A DNA stretch of 64,000 nucleotides from Symbiodinium kawagutii. Taxonomy: Eukaryota > Sar > Dinophyceae > Suessiales > Symbiodiniaceae. The number at the start of each line of letters is the position of its first letter. The stretch's first letter is position 1. The translations under genes were made by a program, and so were the position numbers. The notes beneath the pieces are model-generated. The model saw only the letters and a program-made list of their open reading frames with translations, had not been told where the DNA came from and made no database searches. Location of the stretch: NCBI GenBank assembly GCA_009767595.1, contig VSDK01012543.1, positions 148,490 through 212,489 of the forward strand. Reading direction: 5' to 3'. Of the stretch, positions 51,365-60,344 are shown one piece after another.

Positions 51365-54300
51365 GAAAGTCAGGCGCTAGCCGCAATAAGCAGTTGTGGC
51401 GGTTCTGGTTCGTTTGTGTTTTTGCCTTTCTATTTCATGTAGGAGAAGCGCAGCATCCAGGACCCCAAGACACCGTCGAGCTCCAGATCGGGTGTCTCAA
51501 TCCAGGGGGCTTGCTAGGGAAAGCAAACGTCGTTGCCGACATGCCTAAATGTGGGGGATATAACATTTGGGCCGTTAGTGAAACCCATCTGACTGCACCC
51601 GGACAGTCCAAGTGCCGTCAAGAATTAAAGTTCCATAAAACTGGAATGAAGCTGCAACCAGGAACACCCGTTCCAACCAAGTCGTCCTCAGTGACAGCCA
51701 TCGGAGGGAAGCAGAGAGGAGTAGCATTTTTGTCAGACTGTCCGCAGCGTCCTATGCACAAAGACTGGGACCCATCCATCGAAGCAGAGAGCAGAATCCA
51801 TATAGCCTGTTTTCAGGTAGGCCAACGGTTCATCCAGGGAGGAGTGATTTACGGCTATGCACATAACCATGAGAATGTAGCTACTCGCCAGGCCACAGAT
51901 CGATTGTGTGCGTGCCTCACAAACAGATTACTCGAAGAAACCGCAGGCTTGAGGTTCATAGCAGGTGATTTCAATCAACCAGATGACGTGTTGGAGCACA
52001 CTCGCCACTGGAAAGCAAGAGGATGGGTGCACTTGCAGGAGTGGGCTGAACAGCAGCTAGGTATAGAGCAAAAACCTACATGCCTTGGCACCACGTTTGC
52101 AGACCATGTGTACCTCTCACCGGAATTGGCAGTGTACTTGCGAGGGGTTCGACACGACCCTGAACTGTTTCCAGAACATGCAGTGTTGAGTGCAGTGCTC
52201 AGCTTTCCTGACAAGGCACCCCTTGTGCCACACTGGCGAATGCCAGCACCGTTACCCTGGGATGAGTTGCCAAGCACACCAGAGCCAGATGTGATTCAGA
52301 CCACCATGACTAATCCGACTGAGCACTATGTCGCGATCATGAATAACATGGAGCAGGCAGTTCGCAGAGCCTGCATGGAAAAACATGTCCCATGCCCAGC
52401 CAACATGCTAGGTAGAGGCCAAACCTTGGAAGTGAGATGGGTGAGAGAATTCTCCAAACCACCAGTTGCAGGTAGACCTTGCGACCTCAAACCAATGTTC
52501 CATGGAGTCAATGCGAGACATGCTAAGTGGCTTCGCCAACTTCGTAGATTGCACAACTTCCAAAGGATTTCCAAACAGCAACCTACTGCCAAGGTCCAAG
52601 AACACCTGCAGCAACTATGGAAAAGCATCCGGAAAGCTCCAGGCTTCTCAGAACCATTTCCAGAGTGGTGGTATCAGAATTTCCAGGAGAGTTTGCCAGT
52701 GTCCACCCCCACACATGCCCAGGGAGAGCAGATCTACCTAAGATTTGACAAGTTTTTCCGCAAGTTCGAGCAGCAACTGCAAAAGGATCGCACTGCCCAA
52801 GCCAAGCAGAGGAGAATTGATGACCCAAACATGATCTTCCGTGACCTGAAGAGTGATGCACCACAACCGGTTCAGATGCTCATGCACAAAGACACCACGA
52901 AAGTCTCATATGTCGAAGCAGAAGAGTGTGCCGTCGTAGTCGAACATGATGTACAATGGGACATGGATCAACCAATCCAAGTTGGCAGACAGAAGTATGG
53001 TATCCTCCACACTGAAGAATCCAAAATTTGGTTGGATCATCCACCTGAAGCGGAGGCAGGAGATTTGGTTCACCAGACACGTCACCTTGGAGAGTTGACA
53101 GAACTCTTTGAAGAGTTTGCGCAAGAGTGGCGTAAGCGATGGGATAGGCGCCTCAACACTGATCCGTCCTACTGGGATCCACTAGTCTCCTTTGCAAACA
53201 CAGCATTGCCTCATCCGGAACCAATGCCCCATGAAAGAATCACCTACCAACAATGGGTAGACTGCTTGAGAGGTAAGCCGAAACGATCGGCCACAGGGCC
53301 AGATGGAGTCTCCAGAGCTGACCTCTTGAGAGTGTCCAGGCAAACCACCGAGCAGATTCTGGACTTGCTATGGGACATCGAAAACGGCAAGGGCTGGCCA
53401 GCACAGCTGGTCACAGGAATAGTGGTGGCATTAGAGAAGCAAGTTGGTGCGCAGTTTGTGCAGCAGTTCAGGCCAATATGCCTGTTCCCAGTCATCTTCA
53501 GAACGTGGGGATCGATTCGAACACGACAAATCCTCAGACACATCCTTCCGTTCACTCACCCGACATGCCATGGCAACTTGCCAGGCAAATCAGCCAAGCA
53601 TGTTTGGTACGCAGTGCTTGACCAGATCGAAGCAGCGGAAGCCTGGGGGTGTCACACAGCAGGAGGTGTGATAGACCTTGTCAAGGCCTTCAACACCCTC
53701 CCCAGACAATTGATCCTGACACTGATGGTGCAACTTGTGATACCACCTGGACTAGTCACATGCTGGGGGCGTGCAACCAACCAAATGACCCGTCGTTTCC
53801 GGATCAGGAATGGTACAGGACCAGCATTGCGAAGCTTAACGGGCTTTGCAGAAGGAGACCCGTTATCAGTAACGGGGATGGCGGTGTTAAACATGCTAAC
53901 CCACTGCTGGTTTTCCTTGAAGTGCCCAAGAGCATGCCTTTACACATACGTCGATAACATAGAGTTAACAGCCGACTGCTTCGATGCTGCATTGGAGGGG
54001 ATGGAATGCCTTCAACGCTTTAGCTCCCTTGTCAATGTACAGATCGACAGGCAGAAATCGTTTGTGTGGAGCACATCGGCCAGTGATCGCAAGCTCTTCA
54101 GAGGCACGGAATTCCCAGTGAAATTGTGGTCAAGAGACATGGGCGGCCACGTGCAATACTGTAGAGTTCCAACGAACCAGACGATCACTCAAAAGTGCGC
54201 CATGATGCCAACTCTTTGGAATCGTCTGAGCAGATCGTTATCTCCATACTTCCAGAAAGTCAGAGCTATAAAGGCCAAGGCCTGGCCAAGTTGCATGTAC

Positions 54301-56256
54301 GGGGTAGAGTCGGTGAACTTGGGAGCAGAACAGTTTGTCACCCTCCGTGCAGGAGTTGTGAGGGCCCTCCAGGAAATGTCAGCAGGATGTTCGCCAATAG
54401 CACATACCAGCCTGGTTGAAGCCCCATTGCTTGACCCACAGTACTATGCCATCCAACAGACTGTTTTGACTTTCAGGACCATGTATGCACACAGTGATAT
54501 GTGCGGAGGGACGCTGGCGGTGGCAAATGAGATCACCCAAACGAACGGACCCAAGCCGGGGCCATTGCGCATACTGCTTGCACGCATGCACCAACTTGCA
54601 TGGTCCTGGAATAGAGATACTATCTTCAATGACCACCGAGGGAAAGCCATCGATCTGTTGAGATGCCCCGTCCAAGAGGTCCTGCAGCGAATGCAACAGG
54701 CTTGGCAATCACGAGTGCAGGGTGAACTCCTTCACCGTGACACCTTTGCAGGAATGGCGTCAGTGAGTCCATGGTTGACTACATGTCAATTAAAACATCT
54801 CGCACCTGCCGACCAGGCCATCATGCGGACATGTCTCAACGGAACCTTTTTCACCAATAATGGACTCAGCCATGTCAACCCAGAAATCACCAAAGCATGC
54901 AATTTCTGTGGAGCCCAGGATAGCCAGTTGCGTCGCCATTGGTTTTGCCCATTCTTTGCATCATGTCGCACCGTAGATGCCCGTGACATTCCCACACTGG
55001 TTTCCATTGCACCCTGCTTAGTCAACCATGGATGGATTCCTGAACCACCGGGAGTCAAGAAACTTAAGGATGCCTGCCTTGAGCTGCCTGACCTCAGTGA
55101 TGATCATTGGGTCCCGTGTGATCTACCCACCACACTTCATATGTTTACAGATGGAAGCTGTGTTACCCCAAGAGATGTCTTGAGCAGACTTGCAACATGG
55201 GGACTCACCATAGCATCCGATGACATGCAGAGCTATGAACCTGTAGCCTGTGGGGTAGTGCCTGGGTGGATTCAAACAGTGTTGCGTGGGGAACTATGGG
55301 CGGCCATAAGTGCATGTCGCCTCGGGTTGAAGTTGTGCAGACCAATGTGGATTTGGGTTGATAACAGAACGGTTTACAATCGTGTTCAGTCCATGATGCG
55401 GGGCCAATTCCAAGTCAAACCCAATCAGAAAGATGCCGACCTGTGGCAGTTGCTTCACAGTTTGATCCTTCGCCTTGATCACCAGTTTCTTGGTATCATG
55501 CATGTCCACAGCCATCAGAACATGTGCGCGCACACATACTCGGAGTCAGAACTCTGGGCCTTCAGAGGGAATGAATCAGCAGATGCGTTGGCCAGCAGTG
55601 TGTTGGCCCACAGGCAGGACATGCTGATCCTCCATGAACAAGTGGTTGCGGAACTAGCAGACATGGCCATCGTACGCAAACATGTGCATGATACATTGTT
55701 GCAGGTCGGTAGGAAAGCAATCCAAGAACCCAAGCCACCAGAACATAAAGCCCGGATGCGGCCTCCCCGGGTAGTGTCAGAAATGTTGGAGTCCACCTTC
55801 GTCAGGGTTGACCCCAGCAACATGCCAACCAGATATGTCACAGAGAGTATGCGTCGCCTTTGTGAATGGGTAGCGCAGCTGGAATGCAGTGAAGCACCGC
55901 GAGTCCCTGTTTCCTGGTTCCAGTTGAATGCCTTGTATGAGTCTCAAACAGGCGATCGAGGAATGCGATATGACCGGAAAAAGAAGCGATGGGTGGAGCC
56001 ACACATGTGGCGAACAATGCCAGACTTTGTGCGACGAACGAATTTCTTCAGTGACTACGTGAGAGCAACACAGCGAGCTGCGGGAGGGGTATGTGAATCA
56101 CAACACCTGCGACCACAGAGTGCTGTCTTGAATTTTTGGACACTTACAGTCTGCCTTCGGATGAAAACCTCACTGCTGCAGGAATCAGACGCCTTGCTTG
56201 CGAGGGACCAGCCTTCGTATCGCACGGTGAAATCTTTGAGAGGCTACGCTTCATGA
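51361..56256 (+). CDS. ORF2: APE endonuclease-RT-RNase H polyprotein
   Basis: Open in the ORF1b frame directly after its UGA; residue 1 here is codon 51394 (TTG). A hydrophobic stretch WFVCVFAFLFHVGEAQHPGP precedes the endonuclease. Endonuclease residues are Asn36 (CLNPGG), Glu63 (ETHL), Asp192/Asn194 (GDFN), Asp237/His238 and His262. Reverse transcriptase residues are Asp761 (GGVIDLVKAF), the GFAEGDPLS motif at 817-825 and YVDN at 852-855, where the second catalytic Asp is Asn. A CX2CX9HX2C motif lies at 1169-1185. RNase H has Asp1253 (FTDGS), Glu1300 (RGELWAA), Asp1323 (WVDN) and Asp1397 (GNESADAL). It nicks target DNA, primes on it, copies the RNA and removes template. It ends at TGA 56254-56256, 79 bp before the element end. 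Confidence 0.93.
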   Translation, partial: LGKSGASRNKQLWRFWFVCVFAFLFHVGEAQHPGPQDTVELQIGCLNPGGLLGKANVVADMPKCGGYNIWAVSETHLTAPGQSKCRQELKFHKTGMKLQPGTPVPTKSSSVTAIGGKQRGVAFLSDCPQRPMHKDWDPSIEAESRIHIACFQVGQRFIQGGVIYGYAHNHENVATRQATDRLCACLTNRLLEETAGLRFIAGDFNQPDDVLEHTRHWKARGWVHLQEWAEQQLGIEQKPTCLGTTFADHVYLSPELAVYLRGVRHDPELFPEHAVLSAVLSFPDKAPLVPHWRMPAPLPWDELPSTPEPDVIQTTMTNPTEHYVAIMNNMEQAVRRACMEKHVPCPANMLGRGQTLEVRWVREFSKPPVAGRPCDLKPMFHGVNARHAKWLRQLRRLHNFQRISKQQPTAKVQEHLQQLWKSIRKAPGFSEPFPEWWYQNFQESLPVSTPTHAQGEQIYLRFDKFFRKFEQQLQKDRTAQAKQRRIDDPNMIFRDLKSDAPQPVQMLMHKDTTKVSYVEAEECAVVVEHDVQWDMDQPIQVGRQKYGILHTEESKIWLDHPPEAEAGDLVHQTRHLGELTELFEEFAQEWRKRWDRRLNTDPSYWDPLVSFANTALPHPEPMPHERITYQQWVDCLRGKPKRSATGPDGVSRADLLRVSRQTTEQILDLLWDIENGKGWPAQLVTGIVVALEKQVGAQFVQQFRPICLFPVIFRTWGSIRTRQILRHILPFTHPTCHGNLPGKSAKHVWYAVLDQIEAAEAWGCHTAGGVIDLVKAFNTLPRQLILTLMVQLVIPPGLVTCWGRATNQMTRRFRIRNGTGPALRSLTGFAEGDPLSVTGMAVLNMLTHCWFSLKCPRACLYTYVDNIELTADCFDAALEGMECLQRFSSLVNVQIDRQKSFVWSTSASDRKLFRGTEFPVKLWSRDMGGHVQYCRVPTNQTITQKCAMMPTLWNRLSRSLSPYFQKVRAIKAKAWPSCMYGVESVNLGAEQFVTLRAGVVRALQEMSAGCSPIAHTSLVEAPLLDPQYYAIQQTVLTFRTMYAHSDMCGGTLAVANEITQTNGPKPGPLRILLARMHQLAWSWNRDTIFNDHRGKAIDLLRCPVQEVLQRMQQAWQSRVQGELLHRDTFAGMASVSPWLTTCQLKHLAPADQAIMRTCLNGTFFTNNGLSHVNPEITKACNFCGAQDSQLRRHWFCPFFASCRTVDARDIPTLVSIAPCLVNHGWIPEPPGVKKLKDACLELPDLSDDHWVPCDLPTTLHMFTDGSCVTPRDVLSRLATWGLTIASDDMQSYEPVACGVVPGWIQTVLRGELWAAISACRLGLKLCRPMWIWVDNRTVYNRVQSMMRGQFQVKPNQKDADLWQLLHSLILRLDHQFLGIMHVHSHQNMCAHTYSESELWAFRGNESADALASSVLAHRQDMLILHEQVVAELADMAIVRKHVHDTLLQVGRKAIQEPKPPEHKARMRPPRVVSEMLESTFVRVDPSNMPTRYVTESMRRLCEWVAQLECSEAPRVPVSWFQLNALYESQTGDRGMRYDRKKKRWVEPHMWRTMPDFVRRTNFFSDYVRATQRAAGGVCESQHLRPQSAVLNFWTLTVCLRMKTSLLQESDALLARDQPSYRTVKSLRGYAS

Positions 56257-56315
56257 TCAGGGATTCTGGTTCAGGCCAAAGTGCCGTGGGCTTCCAACTT
56301 GAGGCCAACGGACAT

Positions 56316-56335
56316 TGAGAAAGGGTGAGAAAGGG
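56316..56335 (+). repeat. 3' terminal tail (TGAGAAAGGG)x2
   Basis: Two exact 10-bp units form the last 20 bases of the element, abutting the 3' target-site duplication, which itself starts TGA. Many LINEs end in short tandem repeats in place of poly(A). Confidence 0.9.
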
Positions 56336-56350
56336 TGATGATTCACACAG
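56336..56350. repeat. 3' target-site duplication (15 bp)
   Basis: TGATGATTCACACAG, matching 46754-46768. It marks the right boundary of the retrotransposon. Confidence 0.95.
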
Positions 56351-56568
56351 ACCTCCCAAACTCTTTGAGCATTAGGGGCGCGATTCTCAACGATCTGCGC
56401 CTTGTTTGCCTCCTCCCCAGTGTCCCAGCCTTTGTTCTTTGCTTCTATTGCTTGCCATGCATGTGCTTGCACCCAGCCAGCAATGCTCTGCCGCCATGGA
56501 GGACTCCAAGTCCCCAATGCAGGGTCACACCACTTGTTTTTCCACCAGGCGTTGCATGAAGGTAGCAT
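56336..56568 (-). pseudogene. 5' part of ORF split by the retrotransposon
   Basis: The minus-strand ATG at 56568 opens a frame reading GTWSPPWRQSIAGWVQAHAW, IEAKNKGWDTGEEANKAQI and RAPNAQRVWEVCVNH up to the target site. Beyond the junction the present frame runs into the element tail. In the restored empty site it joins 46753-46612 in frame. The protein is unknown; whether it was a real exon cannot be told from sequence alone. Confidence 0.45.
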
Positions 56569-58125
56569 TTTGGGGTATATATGACCTCATGTATGACCCA
56601 TGATCTATGTTTCAGCGATCCATGTTTCTATTGGTATTGAGATAAGCAAAGTATCGTTTTGTCGTCACACTGTATCCATTTTCACTTGAGTTTCTAGACC
56701 ATTGGTGTGATGAGCTCTTGGCTGCAAGGAGGAATTGTGACGCCTGCTGTGCTAGTGAATGAGGCTTTGAGACTTGCTTCATAGATGTGATTTTGCATGT
56801 GAGGAGGCAAAATGAGTCAGACTTGCCTCTTATCAATTGCTAGGACTGACCTCAGACATAGAACATAGAACTTAGAACAGTGGTGATTGTATTACAGCAA
56901 TCATCATGAGCCACCCTGCAGGCGGTGAGAGAATTGATTGGGTCTACGCGAGACGAGGCATGGCCGCGCGGATGTGATTCCGCTCGGTCGTGAGGCTTGG
57001 TCCATTGAGACGAAGTCGTGGAGTAATGGGCAACTCTAGTGACGTTGGGTAAGGTCCCAGAGCCGGATCCACGATCAATCAGAACTATCATGAGCATTTA
57101 CATATGAACTATAACCAAAGTGTATCTATACGATGCTTATAATAACTGCAGATTATCGTGTATCTACAGTGATGGTAGATCACCGGTGTCCCGCTTTGGC
57201 ATCACTTCAAGTGGAGGTGTGGAGTGGCATCCACCAGCATCTTCACCGGGATCTGCACATCTAGATCTAGCTTAATGGTTGTAGGTCAACAAATGTTACT
57301 GGCTGGTGATTGGGACGGAGCGATGAGCTTTGCCAGGGGTATCCAGATCTCCAAATATGTCACTTTCATTACTGGGTGACTGGGTGACCATCCAAACCGA
57401 TGCTTAGGTGAACATCCCAACAGCCAGATTAGTTGGGTCATGGTCAAGAGCTGCGGTGACCTCGACAATCACAGCGAAATGCTTGAAGCAACTGACAGAT
57501 GACGGTGCAGATAAATCTTTACCTAGCATAAAAGGAGAAGGCTTAGTATTCACCTGGCGGCAGAGAATCAGTACCAACCCCAACAAGAAACCAATATTTG
57601 TTACTGGTTGGTGGTTTTGTTCTATTCCTGAATGTATTTACTAGAATGATTGGTTGGTTGACTTGGGCATATTTTTGATTCATGACGGTGTGGCTCAACC
57701 AGCAGCCAACTAACCGTCCTTTACTTGTCACAGATCATCCCAACTTCTCACAGCAGTGGTCAACCACCTGAGACGGCTTTGGGCACCAAGCTTAACTTTG
57801 AAGCCACCATGGCAACATGGATCAACAGCAGCTGTATGACCGAACATGGCGACTTCACATGTAAACAGCTGGCAGATTCTGTGTTGCTCATTCTTATTTT
57901 TCGTCATGGATTGGGTCGAAACCTGACAGTCAAGTGATGTCAGGGCGATGTTGAGAACCGGTGGGCCTTGAAGTGGGATATCCCACAAGAGGTCGATCGT
58001 TGCTCATTTGGATTGAAGATTGGGGTACTCCATCCATTGGAACCACCCCATCCAGTGGCGCCACCGCCACCATATGCCAAGAACCATCTTGTTTGTTCAT
58101 GTCACTCTTTTTTGTTTCTGTACAG
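56569..58125. other. No confident gene
   Basis: The island 57725-57850, after TTCTCACAG, reads either SSGQPPETALGTKLNFEATM or AVVNHLRRLWAPSLTLKPPW; frame undecided. The rest is TTGGTTGGTTGAC-like and AT-rich sequence. Confidence 0.35.
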
Positions 58126-58246
58126 CGCCGGCTGGTGGGCTATCAACATTCTACCCTCCAGCCGCTTGAATTTTGCCCTTGCTGGCGCCATGCTTTTTTG
58201 CTCGGGCCTATTTTCGTTTGTAGCTGGGCTGGTGTTTCTGGCGTAG
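58126..58246 (+). CDS. Terminal exon with C-terminal membrane helix
   Basis: After the polypyrimidine acceptor TTTGTTTCTGTACAG the frame reads AGWWAINILPSSRLNFALAG, then AMLFCSGLFSFVAGLVFLA and a TAG at 58244-58246. The last 24 residues form a hydrophobic, Gly/Ala/Phe-rich helix suited to a membrane. Without the acceptor the frame continues upstream over simple sequence, so the exon interpretation is preferred. The family is unknown; the preceding exon was not found. Confidence 0.5.
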
Positions 58247-58332
58247 CCACCCCTTGCCTCGGTTGATTTTCATGGCTTGATGCCGCTTCAGCTGCTAGGG
58301 CCGCTGAGCGGTCATTTTCGAACCAGTCTACC

Positions 58333-58734
58333 ATGGGTAATCTTGTTTGTTTGTCAGAATCGATGCTTGGCGCTTGGCACCACAGGCGGAGGACGAAATC
58401 ATCTGCATGTGAGCCGCATTATCCCCATTTGATCCCTCGAGGCTTCACCGCCCGTTCTTCCATTCGAATCGGCTTCCAGCAGGAGATGTGTACGTTGGTT
58501 CACCCTGGTGCTGGCTTTTCGGGCAGAAAAATGCGAAACCAACTGGTTGGGATATCCTCGGTTTATTGCGCTGGAGGAACAGTTTTTCACCAAGCAATCA
58601 ACCTGTGGGACGTGCCTTCCGTTTACGGAAAGGTTGCGATACCACAAATATCAATCATTTTAGGCAACAGGTTTTTTGGTATGCTTGGGAGTACCTGCAC
58701 ATATGAACAGCCCACGATTTTTCTTGTCAAGTGA
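58333..58734 (+). CDS. ATG-initiated 133-codon ORF
   Basis: ATG at 58333 in a CTACCATGG context. The protein contains HYPHLIPRGFTARSSIRIGF, LVGISSVYCAGGTVFHQAI and VYGKVAIPQISIILGNRFFG. A second frame in the same island (from about 58488) reads PWCWLFGQKNAKPTGWDILG and also looks coding, so a frameshift or splice junction may lie inside. No domain was recognised. Confidence 0.3.
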   Translation: MGNLVCLSESMLGAWHHRRRTKSSACEPHYPHLIPRGFTARSSIRIGFQQEMCTLVHPGAGFSGRKMRNQLVGISSVYCAGGTVFHQAINLWDVPSVYGKVAIPQISIILGNRFFGMLGSTCTYEQPTIFLVK

Positions 58735-58739
58735 ATGCT

Positions 58740-59162
58740 CATTTTGGAAAGAGCCATGAAAGTCTGTGTCCGAGTTCGACAGTGAAGCTGGGATCCGAAT
58801 TCAGTGGCCAGGAATGGAACTTGTAATCATGGGTGCGGCGATATATTCTAATGACTATCATGGAATGATGTGATGCCGATGTGCGTGCGATATCAAGAGT
58901 ATCCATGGACTGCCATTGGATAGTTGTTGGGCGCACAGATGCACAGCCATCTGAAGGAACTTGCAGCTGAATGGCGTGCTCAACCAACTAACAAAGAACT
59001 AAGAAAGCTTAGTTTATTCGTTGGTTTACTGATTTGTAGTTGGTTGCCTGGTTCGCTTATTTATTCTTGCATCGAATTAATTGGTTCTACCTAGCATACG
59101 AGCAAGAATGAGAATCTCAGGCTGCAGGCCTCTCAATAGAACAGAACTTGGATACACTATCA
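58740..59162. other. No confident gene
   Basis: A weak minus frame at 58739-58987 only. 58985-59100 is TTGGTTGCCTGGTTCGC-like low-complexity sequence. Confidence 0.4.
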
Positions 59163-59459
59163 ATGTCTCGAAGAAAAACACTTGAGGTTTTCCCACATTC
59201 GACCAATATTGCTGGGCTCATGTTTAAACGAAGTGTGTTGAGAAACCTGCGTTCCGTTTCTGGCCAACTCAGTTGCAGTGTGCGGAAACACAGAAGGTTG
59301 CATTCAGACACTCCCACAGACCAGGTTTCTTTGAGAGATGAGATCAATCAATCTACCATTTCTCGGGAGCGGATGGTTATGGTTTTACCCAAAGGTACGA
59401 TAAGACACTCCTTGTTGGTGGCTTGTTTCACTGGCTCCCAGTTGAAGACCGTTGTTTGA
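59163..59459 (+). CDS. Small basic hypothetical protein
   Basis: ATG at 59163 opens 98 codons reading MSRRKTLEVFPHSTNIAGLM, then RSVLRNLRSVSGQLSCSVRK and SLRDEINQSTISRERMVMVL. Basic N-terminal two-thirds, repeat-free, with a stop at 59459. The opposite strand is open for 76 codons and judged antisense. No domain is recognised. Confidence 0.35.
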   Translation: MSRRKTLEVFPHSTNIAGLMFKRSVLRNLRSVSGQLSCSVRKHRRLHSDTPTDQVSLRDEINQSTISRERMVMVLPKGTIRHSLLVACFTGSQLKTVV

Positions 59460-60073
59460 TAGAAGCCGGCCTCCCTGATCATGAACCTTGTTGGTTGGAT
59501 GGGTGAAAACTACACATGAGACAAGACGAAATTGTGTTCATGAGCATCCCAACCGGAGCGACCAATTCTGTTCCTTTTTTGGGATTGGGATGTGTAAAGC
59601 AAGGCACGCGCTGCTAAATGAGGCACCGGTGGACTTTGAGGAGTAAATCTGCTAAATGACAACCTTCCTGGATTGATTGGATTCCAAGAAGACTTTTTTC
59701 AAGGTGACCCGCCCCACTAGTTGAAATGTAAATTGACACAGCAAGGTCGGCTGGCTAGGAGCAGATATAAACAGAAACATAGTTGAATCGTTTATGCAGC
59801 AGGACCAATTTAGTGGTTGCTGATACTTCTTGGCGCAGTCAAGTTGCTGCCACTCAATCCAGCCAAATGCAATGTAATTGGCCAAAGAAAGCCGAACCTG
59901 ATCAGAGCTCGCCCAAGAACCATGTCAAAAGACATGGAGGTTGGGAAGGTGAGAAACAAAAGCTCGCAGAACGCTCCGTCGAAAACTGCATCCAGCAGCC
60001 GGAGTTTGGTTAGCCCAGTCTACTTTGTTGTTTGGCAGTTCTGGGGGGGGTAGCCGGCCAGTGACGTGATATA
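59460..60073. other. Ambiguous island at 59880-60050
   Basis: Two plus frames read plausibly (SKDMEVGKVRNKSSQNAPSK and HGGWEGEKQKLAERSVENC). No splice support separates them. The remainder is non-coding. Confidence 0.3.
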
Positions 60074-60239
60074 TCATGAACCCCCCCTCTGCCAGTGCCT
60101 GACAGCAAAGCAGAATTTCTCAGCACTGATCTCAGCACAATCCATGTATCAAGTCCTGGTGTCACAGTGGCATGTGCTGCACGAGGGACTGCACTGAGCA
60201 ACATGAAGCAACTACTGAAAGCCTGCAGGGCAGTGTAGC
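60074..60239 (+). CDS. Terminal exon, unknown product
   Basis: The frame reads PVPDSKAEFLSTDLSTIHVS, then PGVTVACAARGTALSNMKQL and LKACRAV, with a TAG at 60237-60239. Possible acceptors are CTCTGCCAG (60094) or GCCTGACAG (60104). Other frames are closed over most of it. No family is recognised. Confidence 0.4.
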
Positions 60240-60344
60240 TCGGGCACCCTTTGGCAGCCCACGACCACCACAGGAGCCTCGGTAAATCGATGGAGTCTCA
60301 AGTGGATCAAGTGATGGCACGGGCGCCAGGAGACTCCGAAGACT

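Larger units (their letters stand above)
46769..56335 (+). mobile_element. Full-length DNMT-carrying non-LTR retrotransposon
   Basis: 9567 bp between perfect 15-bp target-site duplications, with no long terminal repeats and a 3' end of two TGAGAAAGGG units. The order is a 69-bp leader, C5-methyltransferase, mid-region with protease-like and RRM-like segments, coiled coil, UGA-CUAG, APE endonuclease, reverse transcriptase, CCHC-like zinc motif and RNase H. APE plus RT plus RNase H is the architecture of I-group-like LINEs. Capture of a cytosine methyltransferase by retrotransposons has been reported in Symbiodinium. One frame change in the methyltransferase and one UGA interrupt an otherwise open 9.4-kb coding strand, so the copy is young. 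Confidence 0.93.

Noticed and set aside
46769..56335. LTR retrotransposon or virus-like element
   Set aside because: No long terminal repeats, no integrase and no aspartic protease. The presence of an APE endonuclease and 15-bp target duplications fits a non-LTR element.
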